From JAGXFP01 sp039714535 (lineage in GTDB: Bacteria; Desulfobacterota; Desulfobulbia; Desulfobulbales; JAGXFP01), in the NCBI GenBank assembly GCA_039714535.1, contig JBDLJC010000009.1, positions 20,391 to 84,390 of the forward strand: DNA of 64,000 bases, in the 5' to 3' direction. The position numbers were made by a program, and so were the translations under genes. The notes under the pieces are model-generated. The model did not search any database and was not told where the DNA came from. It saw only the letters and a program-made list of their open reading frames with translations. This document shows, in pieces, positions 8,711-17,019 of this stretch (positions are counted from its first letter, which is position 1; the number at the start of each line of letters is the position of its first letter).

Positions 8711-10255
8711 ATGCAGCCGTTGGTCGAATTATATGAAATAGAGGTTGAAGGGCCAAGCCTCACAGACAACACTGGAGATCTCGATCGGCTGAAGCGGGCT
8801 GTTGCCGCACGACTTTCCGGTCGCGAACCGGTGGTGCCTTACAGCTGTCTGGCCCAGGTTGCCGCTAATTTTCGGCGGGGAGGATTTTCCGGCGGGGCGG
8901 TGGTTAATAATCTGGCGTCTGGCCCGGAACTTGTCGATTTTCTTAAAAAATCCACAAACCCCCTGGTCGGTATGGCGCTGGATCTCGGCACCACCCATCT
9001 TGAGGCGGCCTTGGTGGAATTGGATTCCGGCAGACGGCTAGCCGAGGCCAATCGCGAAAATTCCCAGATACAATTCGGGGCTGATATTTTAAGCAGGATT
9101 CATCATGGCGCCGAACCGGGGGGGCTTACGGCCCTGCACCGCACCATAATCGCCGATGTTAATGAACTGGCGAGAAGCATGGCCGAGCAGGTGGGGTTGG
9201 CGGCGGCAGAGATCAGGGCCCTGAGTGTTTCCGGCAATACGACTATGGTCCATTTTTTTCTGAACCTCGATCCCTATTATCTGATCAGGGAGCCCTACAT
9301 CCCTCTGGTTAATGTCCCTGACCCGTGCCATGCTGAAGAACTGGGGCTGGCGATTAATCCGCGTGGTGTGGTGTGGGTTATGCCCAGTGTCGGCAGTTAT
9401 TTCGGCGGTGATCTGGTCTCGGGCGTGGTTGCCAGCGGCTTGGCTCGTGGTGACAAGGTCGGCATGCTGATTGATGTTGGCACCAATGCCGAGGTGATAG
9501 TCGGCAATAACGAGTGGCTGATCGCCTGTGCCGGGGCCGCCGGGCCGGCTCTGGAGGGGGGAGTGGCCAAGATGGGGATGCGGGCCGCCCCCGGCGCTGT
9601 CGAGCATGTCGAAATTGACCCGGAGACAGGAAAGCTCAATTACACGACAATCGATGGCGGCAAGCCGAAGGGGATTTGCGGTTCGGGGATTATCGATCTG
9701 GTGGCGGCCCTTTACCTGGCCAGAATTATTGATATCCGGGGGAAATTCCGCCTCGCCCACGACACGGATCGTTTAGTTGAGACCGACGAAGGCCTGGCCT
9801 ATGTGGTGGCTGCTGCTGATGAATCAGCAGACGGTCAGCCGGTGCTCTTCGGTCAGGTTGATCTGGATGCGGTGATGCGTTCCAAGGCGGCGATGTACTC
9901 GATTCTTACCACCCTGGCCAATCAGGTGGGGACCAGCTTCACTGAGCTTGAGCACATCTATGTGGCCGGGGCCTTTGGCCGGCATATCTCTCCCCGCCAA
10001 GCTATTACCCTGGGTATGCTCCCTGATCTGCCCCTTGAGACCTTTAAGCCGATCGGCAATAGCTCTCTGGCCGGGGCGGAGCTGGTATTGCTTGACGAAC
10101 AAGCCCGGCGGGATTGTCGGCAACTGGTCAAAAAAATCACCTACCTCGAACTAAATGTTAACCAGGAATTTATGATCAGATTTTCCGGATCACGTTTTAT
10201 CCCCCATACCGATCATACCCTGTTTCCCTCGGTGCCTTTTTTTAGCGACAACTAA
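8711..10255 (+). CDS. RACo-like ASKHA ATPase lacking the [2Fe-2S] domain
   Basis: A 514-residue protein of the RACo/RamA (DUF4445) family, which in acetogens and methanogens reactivates corrinoid proteins by ATP-driven reduction. The ASKHA domain starts near residue 85 (GMALDLGTTHLEAAL), continues with SVSGNTTMVHFFL, the second phosphate motif MLIDVGTNAEVIVG, and a C-terminal YVAGAFGRHISPRQA. The standard N-terminal plant-type ferredoxin domain with its four cysteines is absent; only an 80-residue linker-like region remains. It may take electrons from a separate ferredoxin or serve another enzyme. No corrinoid protein is encoded nearby. Confidence 0.8.
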   Translation: MQPLVELYEIEVEGPSLTDNTGDLDRLKRAVAARLSGREPVVPYSCLAQVAANFRRGGFSGGAVVNNLASGPELVDFLKKSTNPLVGMALDLGTTHLEAALVELDSGRRLAEANRENSQIQFGADILSRIHHGAEPGGLTALHRTIIADVNELARSMAEQVGLAAAEIRALSVSGNTTMVHFFLNLDPYYLIREPYIPLVNVPDPCHAEELGLAINPRGVVWVMPSVGSYFGGDLVSGVVASGLARGDKVGMLIDVGTNAEVIVGNNEWLIACAGAAGPALEGGVAKMGMRAAPGAVEHVEIDPETGKLNYTTIDGGKPKGICGSGIIDLVAALYLARIIDIRGKFRLAHDTDRLVETDEGLAYVVAAADESADGQPVLFGQVDLDAVMRSKAAMYSILTTLANQVGTSFTELEHIYVAGAFGRHISPRQAITLGMLPDLPLETFKPIGNSSLAGAELVLLDEQARRDCRQLVKKITYLELNVNQEFMIRFSGSRFIPHTDHTLFPSVPFFSDN

Positions 10256-10471
10256 GGAGGGCGGCGGTTATTTTCTTCCACTGTTTTTCGCTCGCAAAGT
10301 CCCGGTTTGCCTTATCCCTAACTGTTATCTATGCTTGCGTCCTGTTCGACTTTCTTGCATCATCATAGCCATCTGTGTTAAATTCACCCTCTTTGCGAGT
10401 CCGGTTTGCTTAGGCTCCAATGTCGAGTAGGTTCGACCGGGTATGATGAACAGGTGTTTCGGGGGCGTTGT

Positions 10472-11506
10472 TTGAAGAATAACGGCAGTTGTAACGGCAA
10501 TAACGTGCGAAGTCTTTCCAAGCGCACGGCTAAAGAGCGTCTCCAGGAATTCTGGGATGTCTTTGATAAAGAGGATGAGGTCCTGGTGGTTATCAATGCC
10601 GATCCTGATGCCCTGGCCAGCGCCTTGGCCGTCCGGCGTCTTCTGCGCTACCGAGTCAAGAGCGTCACTGTTGCCTATCCCAATGAGATTCGTCGCTTAA
10701 GTAATATCGCCATGGTCGATCTCCTCAAGATCCGGGCCGAGCGCTTGCAAAATTGTCGGCCGGATGATTTCTCCAAAAAGGTGATGCTCGACTCCCAACC
10801 GAACCATCTCCCTGTTTTTGAAGAGATGGAGTTTGATGCGGTTATCGATCATCACCCTGCCACCAAGGGTTGGGTCGCAACCTATGTGGATATCAGAAAG
10901 GATTTTGGCGCCACGGCTTCGATGATGGTCGAATATCTGCGGGCTGCGGCGATGAAGCCCTCTGTCGCAATGGCGACGGCCTTGTTCTACGCCATTAAGG
11001 TGGATACCCATAATTTTGAGAAGAAGACCGTCGCCGCCGATGCCATCTCCTTTCGATACCTTTACAACATCGCCAACCATAACCTGGTCCGCAAGATCGA
11101 ACTCTCGGAGCTCAGGAAATCTGAGCTCAATTATTTCAAGACCGCCTTCAATGAATACCGAATCAACAAAAAAAAGTTATACATCCACATGGGGCGAGTT
11201 CGGAGTCCGGATATTCTGGTGATAATCGCCGACTTCTTCAACCGGGTTCATGATATCTCGTGGGTGCTGGTCTCCGGGATCCACGGGGAGCGGTTGGTGG
11301 TCATCTTCCGCAGTGACGGATACAAGAAAAACGCGGGGAAACTGGCGGCTAATATCTTCTCCAAGCTCGGCTCCGCCGGTGGCCATCGTGAGGCCGCCAG
11401 GGCCGAAGTCCCTCTCAAGAATCTTGATATGGATGCGGTGGATTTTACTACCAGAACCTTGATGCGGCTTTCCACCAAGCATATAAAAAAGATGGATCCT
11501 GAGTGA
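10472..11506 (+). CDS. DHH-family phosphoesterase (NrnA-like)
   Basis: A DHH/DHHA1 phosphoesterase of the nanoRNase/pAp-phosphatase type that degrades short oligonucleotides or pAp. Motifs: NADPDALASA (variant of the DxD metal motif), LDSQ, DHHP, and near the end GSAGGHREAARAE, the DHHA1 GGGH-like motif. In sulfate reducers pAp phosphatase is not needed for APS reduction, so oligonucleotide turnover is more likely. The start is uncertain: the frame is open from a TTG at 10406, but the TTG at 10472 has a GGGGG site just upstream, and a GTG at 10505 is also possible. The motifs are unaffected. Confidence 0.85.
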   Translation: MKNNGSCNGNNVRSLSKRTAKERLQEFWDVFDKEDEVLVVINADPDALASALAVRRLLRYRVKSVTVAYPNEIRRLSNIAMVDLLKIRAERLQNCRPDDFSKKVMLDSQPNHLPVFEEMEFDAVIDHHPATKGWVATYVDIRKDFGATASMMVEYLRAAAMKPSVAMATALFYAIKVDTHNFEKKTVAADAISFRYLYNIANHNLVRKIELSELRKSELNYFKTAFNEYRINKKKLYIHMGRVRSPDILVIIADFFNRVHDISWVLVSGIHGERLVVIFRSDGYKKNAGKLAANIFSKLGSAGGHREAARAEVPLKNLDMDAVDFTTRTLMRLSTKHIKKMDPE

Positions 11507-11680
11507 AACTTCAGCACGGGACCCTGGCTATGGTATTGGTCGGTGGCCGGGTCGACGAGCTTAACGTAGCGGTCTGTTGTACCATTTTGGCGGTTCCGCC
11601 ATGGGCACCCTGATGGGTTCCGCTCTGGAACGGGTTGTCTTTCCTGTCAGGATTGGGTTAGATAACAGCTGAATTAAAAC

Positions 11681-11720
11681 TCACAAAAAAACCATGAATT
11701 CATGAAATTTGTGATTTTGT
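11681..11720. terminator. Bidirectional hairpin between convergent genes
   Basis: TCACAAA (11681-11687) pairs with TTTGTGA (11708-11714) around the perfect palindrome CATGAATTCATG (11693-11704), followed by TTTTGT. It lies between the ends of the DHH gene and the convergent radical SAM gene and can serve both. Confidence 0.6.
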
Positions 11721-11740
11721 CTTGTTAGACTGGAGCCTTC

Positions 11741-12751
11741 TCAGCTGAGCTTGCGCTCAATTTCCTGTTTGAGCAGGCAGCAGGAGATGCGGTGCAGGGG
11801 CTTGCCATCGGGGCCGTAGGAGATGTTGCCGGGCTGCAACATCCTGTTCATTACGCATCCTTCTGGAATCTGCAGCTCAAAGAACCGGTCTTCATTAAGG
11901 CCTGCCCTTTTTAGCAGTTTACCATCTTTGATCTCCAGAGAATGGATGGGATGGTCTTCGCATAGCGGGCAGCGGTAGACCCGGCCATTGGGGAAAATGA
12001 AAAAGTTCTCCGCCACCTGGCCAGCGCATTCAAACTTTTCACTCTCATTCAGAAAAACCTTAGGGTAAATGGTTGGTATCCCCAGGGCTGCGGCTCTTGC
12101 TGCCACCGGCGGTACTTCCTTGAACCATTCGTCCGGAGTTAGTTGCAGATTTTGACCGTCTTCTGCTGATTTTCCCCGCAACCCTATGACCTGGATAAAG
12201 AACCGGTTGACGCCAAGTTCGGCCAGCAGCTCCGGCATTCGCTGCAGATGTTTCAGGTTCATTTGGCTTACCGTGTAGATCAGGCTGGTCTTGAAGCCTC
12301 GGGCCACCGCCTTTTTCAGGTTGGCGGTGCAGGTTGCAAAAACCCCCTCGCCGCGAATCGGGTCATTTATCTCAGCGTCCGGGCCGTCCAGACTGAAACT
12401 GAGAACCGCATCTGTTGGTGAAATATGGTCGAGCAGGTTGTGGAAGAGGTAGCCGTTGGTGTCGACCGTAACCGAAGAGTAGCCGATCTCCCGGGCCTTT
12501 TTGATGCCGAAGGCGAGGTCCGGATGCATGGTCGGTTCGCCGCCCAGAAAGATGACGTTTGATTCTTTGTCTGGGGCGTGGAACAGTTTGAGCCAGTCGA
12601 CCATGGTTTGTCGGCTGACCATTTCAGAACCGTGCTGCTCCCGATTGATATAGCAGTGACGGCAGGCAAGGTTGCAGCCGGTAAGGATATGGAAGAAAAT
12701 GTTTCGTTCTTCGGGCCGGAAACCGATGGTTTTGACGGTAGGTTTTTTCAT
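11741..12751 (-). CDS. Radical SAM protein with SPASM-like C-terminus
   Basis: A 336-residue radical SAM enzyme. The cluster motif CNLACRHCYI is at residues 28-37, followed by FLGGEPTMHPDL (SAM-binding GGE) and a TIM-barrel typical of the family. The C-terminal quarter holds more cysteines (FECAGQ, YRCPLCED, GCVMN, SCCLL), resembling a SPASM or twitch auxiliary-cluster domain, as found in enzymes that modify peptides or mature cofactors. The substrate cannot be told. The start overlaps the end of the upstream deaminase gene by four bases, so the two are translationally coupled. Confidence 0.82.
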   Translation of the reverse strand: MKKPTVKTIGFRPEERNIFFHILTGCNLACRHCYINREQHGSEMVSRQTMVDWLKLFHAPDKESNVIFLGGEPTMHPDLAFGIKKAREIGYSSVTVDTNGYLFHNLLDHISPTDAVLSFSLDGPDAEINDPIRGEGVFATCTANLKKAVARGFKTSLIYTVSQMNLKHLQRMPELLAELGVNRFFIQVIGLRGKSAEDGQNLQLTPDEWFKEVPPVAARAAALGIPTIYPKVFLNESEKFECAGQVAENFFIFPNGRVYRCPLCEDHPIHSLEIKDGKLLKRAGLNEDRFFELQIPEGCVMNRMLQPGNISYGPDGKPLHRISCCLLKQEIERKLS

Positions 12752-13254
12752 GATTGTCGCAAGGTGTACTCGGCCAGCAGGCTCTCCTGCCAGTAGTCAT
12801 TGTCTGGGTTATTGAAGAATGCACGGAACAGTTCCAGGCTTTCGCTGCGGCAGACCTGGGGGATTATCTCCACCTTCATCTGCTGGTAAAGCGGCTTCAG
12901 GCTGGAGAGGTCCAGGTCGGTACCGCCGCCCATGGCATCCTCATAGGCGTAGACGACACGCCTGATCCCGTTGAGCAGCATGGTCGTGTAGCACATCAGG
13001 CACGGTTCCATGGTGGCGTAGACGGTCACATCCCCCGGCGCGATCTCCGGGTGATCGGTCAGGAGTCGGCTCAGGGCCGAGATTTCGGCATGATCCATCT
13101 CGTTGGCTGTTTCCCCCCGGCTGTTGAAACGTCGGCCCCGGCTCACAACTCTATCTCCGTAAACTATTATGCAGCCAACCGGGAATTCGCCGCCAGCCAT
13201 GGCGCGGCGCGCTTCAGCCAGGGCCTTTTGCATATATTCTTGGTCGCGGTTCAA
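12748..13254 (-). CDS. Nucleoside/nucleobase deaminase (cytidine-deaminase-like fold)
   Basis: A 168-residue zinc deaminase with both metal and catalytic motifs: H55-A-E57 in DHAEIS and C85-L-M-C88 in EPCLMC. The order and spacing suit the TadA/guanine-deaminase branch (YtnJ-type). It is longer than guanine deaminase and its C-terminus (ESLELFRAFFNNPD) fits neither TadA nor ComEB well, so the base specificity is open. The four-base overlap with the downstream radical SAM gene shows co-translation and hints at a shared pathway, possibly a modified nucleoside, though that is inference. Confidence 0.8.
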   Translation of the reverse strand: MNRDQEYMQKALAEARRAMAGGEFPVGCIIVYGDRVVSRGRRFNSRGETANEMDHAEISALSRLLTDHPEIAPGDVTVYATMEPCLMCYTTMLLNGIRRVVYAYEDAMGGGTDLDLSSLKPLYQQMKVEIIPQVCRSESLELFRAFFNNPDNDYWQESLLAEYTLRQS

Positions 13255-13290
13255 TTTTCTTCGTCCCCTCTGTTTTGCGTAATCGGTAGG

Positions 13291-14361
13291 CTATTTATCG
13301 AGTTCCTGGTTTTGCAGAATATGGATATCCCTTTGCGGGAAGGGGATCACAATGCCCCTGTCGTCAAAAACCTTGTAGATGGCTTTCAGGAGGTTGTGAA
13401 TTTCCAGACCTTTGCTGGACGGCTGCCCAACCCAACAAAGCAGTTGGAAATTTACCGATGAATCCGCAAAGGAACGTAGACGCACTCTGGGGGCCGGTTC
13501 CTTTTCGACGTTGGGGTTGGCCAGGGCTGCCTCCAGGACTATTTTCTCGACTTGTTCCAGGTCGCTGCCGTAGGCAACCCCGAATGGCACCCTGATCCGG
13601 AATCTTGGGACCGGGGCGCTTTCATTGATGATTTTGGAGTTGGCCAGGATGGCATTGGGGATGGTGATCATAACGTCATCGCGGGTCTTGATTCGGGTGG
13701 AGCGAATGCCGATCTCGACGACTTCGCCCCGTTCACCGGTATCGACAATAATGTAGTCGCCAATCTTGTACGTCCTGTCCAGGAAGATACTGATGCCGCC
13801 AAAAAAATTGGCCAGGGTGTCTTTGGCCGCCAAGGCGATGGCAATTCCGACAATCCCGGCGGAAGCGAAGAGTGGGGTAAGGCTGATATGCCAGATGGTC
13901 AAAAACCAGAGGAATCCCGAAACGAGGAGAACCACCCGGGTCACATTTTTGAGGAGCAGCAACACGTCCTTGCCGATCTCGTCCTGTCGGGGCGAGCGGT
14001 TGATCCTCTCCTGGAAGGCCCAGTTAAATACCCTGATCAGGGCTATTGTCCAGACCAGTAGAATTATGCTTCGGGCCATGGCGGACAGGATGGTTTGCCA
14101 AGGCTCAGCAAAGGGTTCTATGTTTAAGGCGTGCAGGATTCCGAGCCAAAAAACGGACCAGCATATTGGTTTGTGGACAAAATTTACCAGATAATCGTCA
14201 ATGGTTATCTTGGTCCAGCCCGCGGCCTTGCGCACCAGCTTATCGATCAGCAGGTCAACAATTTTAGCCAGGATCAGGTAAATGGCGATAACGATAAATC
14301 GCTTGATATAGATGTTTTCTTTGACGATCTGGAAGCTGTCCAGCAAACTGCCGAAATCCAT
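13291..14361 (-). CDS. Small-conductance mechanosensitive channel, MscS family
   Basis: A 356-residue MscS-like channel. Four predicted membrane helices occupy roughly residues 20-170; the pore helix is LFASAGIVGIAIALAAKDTL, followed by the conserved beta-domain start FFGGISIFLDRTYKIGDYI and the RSTRIKTRDDVMITIPNA signature. The cytoplasmic C-terminal vestibule domain is complete. It would open on membrane tension and release osmolytes. It is longer than E. coli MscS (286) because of an extra N-terminal helix pair, like YnaI/YbiO-type members. It stands alone, with a palindromic repeat in its upstream region. Confidence 0.9.
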   Translation of the reverse strand: MDFGSLLDSFQIVKENIYIKRFIVIAIYLILAKIVDLLIDKLVRKAAGWTKITIDDYLVNFVHKPICWSVFWLGILHALNIEPFAEPWQTILSAMARSIILLVWTIALIRVFNWAFQERINRSPRQDEIGKDVLLLLKNVTRVVLLVSGFLWFLTIWHISLTPLFASAGIVGIAIALAAKDTLANFFGGISIFLDRTYKIGDYIIVDTGERGEVVEIGIRSTRIKTRDDVMITIPNAILANSKIINESAPVPRFRIRVPFGVAYGSDLEQVEKIVLEAALANPNVEKEPAPRVRLRSFADSSVNFQLLCWVGQPSSKGLEIHNLLKAIYKVFDDRGIVIPFPQRDIHILQNQELDK

Positions 14362-14692
14362 GGGGGGTGGTCTCCGAATATTTAACTTATACCGCCAGGG
14401 TTCTGTTCAATCCCCCCTTGCGGGGGGCATAAGTCTCGATTTCTCGCGAACTCGCTTATCGGTTTGGGCCGACGAGCGGCCCAACTCAGCTTTATACCTT
14501 CAGGCCTGAAATGGGAATAATATCATTATCCGGCCAATTTCGCATCAGGATTGATGGGTCAGTTGCTTCAAGGTCGTCCCCGGAGGCATGTTTGGAGAAG
14601 CCTTGCTTGAAAAGCCTTGGAAAATCGGTTACTAGAGGTGATTTACTATTGGGTCGGAAGTTGGTTGGTCTCGGAATAAATATCGAGGATGG
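14362..14692. other. Intergenic region between divergent mscS-like gene and dgt
   Basis: About 330 bases. It contains one copy of the GGGTTCTGTTCAAT hairpin repeat (14398-14434). A 61-codon plus-strand frame (14511-14696) overlaps the dgt start by four bases but shows no family resemblance. No clear promoter could be assigned. Confidence 0.45.
14398..14434 (+). repeat. Dispersed intergenic hairpin repeat, copy 1
   Basis: GGGTTCTGTTCAAT followed by CCCCCC, a four-base loop and GGGGGGCATAAGT. Close copies are at 26541-26576 and 48273-48306, always between genes and always in plus orientation. The six-pair G/C hairpin is conserved although its loop varies (TTGC, TCCTA, TTGA), which suggests selection on the structure or copying as a unit. 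Confidence 0.75.
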
Positions 14693-15745
14693 TTGAGCGC
14701 GGTGAATGTCAGAGAAAAGATTGAGCAAAGAGAAGGAGACACCCTGTCGTCCTTCGCCTGTCTTAGCGCTACAAGCAAGGGGCGCATGCGGGAAGAGGCC
14801 GAATGTCCGTTGCGAACCGCTTTTCAGCATGACCGGGACCGGATCGTTTATTCCCAGGCCTTCAGGCGTTTGAAGCATAAAACCCAGGTTTTTCTGGCTC
14901 CTTCCGGCGATCATTGCCGAACCAGATTGACCCATACCCTGGAGGTTTCCGAGATTGGCAGGACTATGGCTCGGGCCATGGATCTTAATGAAGACCTGGT
15001 TGAGGCTATCTCTCTTGGCCATGATCTTGGCCATACCCCGTTTGGTCATGCCGGGGAAACAGTGCTGAATGAACTGGTTTCCGGCGGCTTCTCCCATTAT
15101 CGGCAGTCTTTGCGGGTGGTTGATGTATTGGAGAATGGTGGTAATGGCTTGAATCTAACCGCTGAGGTGCGGGATGGCATCGCCAAACATTCCAAGGGCT
15201 ATGGTGAGGTAATCCCGGCCGATAGTCATGGTTTGCCTGAGACGGCCGAGGGGTGTCTGGTCCGCTATGCGGATATTATTGCCTATCTTAGCCACGATCT
15301 CGATGATGCGATTCATAGTAATATAATCGGTGAGGATGATGTGCCGGATGAGTGCCACAAGGTTATGGGCCTCACCCATTCAAGTCGGATTATGACCATG
15401 GTTGAAGGGGTGATTTCCCATACCCTGCCCAGTGAAGGAGGCGCAGGTCCTCGGTTGGAGTTTGGGGTTGATCCCCAAGTTGGTGAGGCGATGCATACCT
15501 TGCGGAGCTTTCTTTTTCACCGGGTATACCGCTCCCCCCAGGTTCATAACGAGTTTGTCAAATCCCGCAAGATTCTTCGGGATCTTTTTCAGTACTGCTT
15601 GGAAAATCAGGACTTTCTCGAAGAGGAGACGGCGGGGGGAGCGGCTTGCTCTTCTCCGGAAAGGCGGGTTTGTGATTTTATTGCCAGCATGTCGGATCGG
15701 CATGCCCAGAACCTGTATCACCGGCTGTTTGTGCCGGAAACATAG
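14693..15745 (+). CDS. dgt: Deoxyguanosinetriphosphate triphosphohydrolase-like HD protein
   Basis: A 350-residue HD-domain dNTPase of the short Dgt type found across deltaproteobacteria, which cleaves dNTPs to nucleosides and tripolyphosphate. The N-terminal signature RDRIVYSQAFRRLKHKTQV is intact, followed by the HD metal ligands in RLTHTLEVSEIGR and SLGHDLGHTPFGHAGE, and RYADIIAYLSHDLDDA for the last aspartate. The TTG start is chosen because GAGGATGG lies directly upstream and no ATG precedes the conserved region. It is likely co-transcribed with the small acidic gene 95 bases downstream. Confidence 0.9.
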   Translation: MSAVNVREKIEQREGDTLSSFACLSATSKGRMREEAECPLRTAFQHDRDRIVYSQAFRRLKHKTQVFLAPSGDHCRTRLTHTLEVSEIGRTMARAMDLNEDLVEAISLGHDLGHTPFGHAGETVLNELVSGGFSHYRQSLRVVDVLENGGNGLNLTAEVRDGIAKHSKGYGEVIPADSHGLPETAEGCLVRYADIIAYLSHDLDDAIHSNIIGEDDVPDECHKVMGLTHSSRIMTMVEGVISHTLPSEGGAGPRLEFGVDPQVGEAMHTLRSFLFHRVYRSPQVHNEFVKSRKILRDLFQYCLENQDFLEEETAGGAACSSPERRVCDFIASMSDRHAQNLYHRLFVPET

Positions 15746-15839
15746 TTGATAAAAGTGGCTGCCATTTCCTAATGGCTGTTTGAAGATAAATAATTGATGG
15801 TCTCGGAAAAAGTCTATCTTAGCGCAGGAGGTTTTCAGG

Positions 15840-16121
15840 GTGTCGGAAGAGATAAAGTTTGTGCCGTATGCAGTTGCCAAAAAAATAGTCGGGGAGATTG
15901 TTGACGAGGAACATCTTCACGAATCAGATCGGCGGGTTATGACGGTTTATGATGTTGATGGCCGGGAGCTTTGCTGGTTTGATACGACCGAGATTATGTC
16001 TGATCTTGGTATCACGAAGACTGAGACCGACGAAGCCAAGGCGGCGGCGGTTGAGTATGCCTTGAATCATATCCCGGTCTGGGCGGTTGAGGAAGTTCTT
16101 AGGAGTCTTGAGGGAAAATAA
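15840..16121 (+). CDS. Small acidic protein of unknown function
   Basis: A 93-residue acidic protein with a GTG start and a good CAGGAGG site eight bases upstream. I recognise no family. It has a beta-rich middle (VMTVYDVDGRELCWFDTTEIM) and a C-terminal helix (KAAAVEYALNHIPVWAVEEVLRSL), with one cysteine and no signal peptide. It follows dgt on the same strand and its stop codon abuts the end of the convergent SDR gene with no spacer. Ribosome-binding site and codon use support a real gene. Confidence 0.6.
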   Translation: MSEEIKFVPYAVAKKIVGEIVDEEHLHESDRRVMTVYDVDGRELCWFDTTEIMSDLGITKTETDEAKAAAVEYALNHIPVWAVEEVLRSLEGK

Positions 16122-16937
16122 CTATTCAACTCCTTTCGGCATGGGCGGTACTTTACTGCCGCCCAGCACATAGCCCCCGTCAAGCCTGAGGGTGGCGCCG
16201 GTCATATAGTCGCCGTCTTCAAGGAGATATCTGACCGCCTTGATTACATCCTGGTGCTGGCCTGAGCGACCGACCAGGGTGTGGTTGATGATGGCCTGCT
16301 GCTCTGCCGGTGACAGGAGACCCCAGCCTCTGGTGGTCTCGGCGTGTCTCGTTTCGAAAAAACCAAGCATTAGTTCATTCACCCGGACTGTTGGGGCTGC
16401 TTCCCTGGCCCAGGTTTCGGTCAGCAGGGAGATGGCCCGGTTGGCGGCGCTGTACCCGTCGTTGAAAATCAAGGCAGCCGGGCCGGAGCGTCCTACCAGA
16501 CCGGCAATCGATGAGATATTGATGACCGCCCCGGCGCCGGAGTCTTTCAATAAGGGCAGGGTCTGTTTGAATATCCAGCGCTTGGCCTTGAGCGTTGTCT
16601 CAAGCTCCAGATCCCACTGGTCGGAGGTGTATTCCCCGTGCACTATCGGCATGCCGCCGCGTTCGATGTTATTTATAAGGATATCGAGGCGCTCGAATTT
16701 ACTGTTTATCTCCGTAACCAGATTTTCCACCTCGGCCGGGCTGCGCAGGTCGGTCTTGATGGCCAGATGATCACTGCCCAGTTCCGCCAGTTCCCGGCAG
16801 GTTGCCGCTGACTCTTTGGGCCAGTCAAAGTAGGTGATTGCAACGGTGACGCCCCGGCCTGCCAGGTAAAAAGCGATCTCTTTGCCGAGGCCTTTGGTGG
16901 CCCCCAGAACCAAGGCGCATTTGTTTTTGAGGTTCAT
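16122..16937 (-). CDS. SDR-family oxidoreductase with altered catalytic lysine
   Basis: A 271-residue short-chain dehydrogenase/reductase. The NAD(P)-binding motif GATKGLGKEIA (12-22), the NN(I/A)xxG-like ILINNIERGG (87-95) and the Ser region ISSIAG (141-146) are present, and the C-terminus DGGYVLGG is typical. The catalytic YxxxK reads Y162-S-A-A-N166: lysine is replaced by asparagine. Since the lysine lowers the tyrosine pKa in this family, catalysis may be lost or changed; it might have become a binding protein. It stands alone, upstream neighbour mltD being 82 bases away on the same strand. Confidence 0.85.
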   Translation of the reverse strand: MNLKNKCALVLGATKGLGKEIAFYLAGRGVTVAITYFDWPKESAATCRELAELGSDHLAIKTDLRSPAEVENLVTEINSKFERLDILINNIERGGMPIVHGEYTSDQWDLELETTLKAKRWIFKQTLPLLKDSGAGAVINISSIAGLVGRSGPAALIFNDGYSAANRAISLLTETWAREAAPTVRVNELMLGFFETRHAETTRGWGLLSPAEQQAIINHTLVGRSGQHQDVIKAVRYLLEDGDYMTGATLRLDGGYVLGGSKVPPMPKGVE

Positions 16938-17019
16938 ATTGATTGCTGCTGAATTTTGGTTGCTGGCTGGTGATATCCGGAAAGAATCAAGGTTGACCTG
17001 GCCATCTTAGTCCGGGAGG

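Noticed and set aside
10420..10480. tRNA-like GGTTCGACC motif
   Set aside because: No acceptor stem or anticodon arm can be formed around it, and it falls just before the DHH gene.
14511..14696. 61-codon plus-strand frame overlapping the dgt start by four bases
   Set aside because: No ribosome-binding site of note, no family features, and composition like intergenic sequence; overlap is probably chance.
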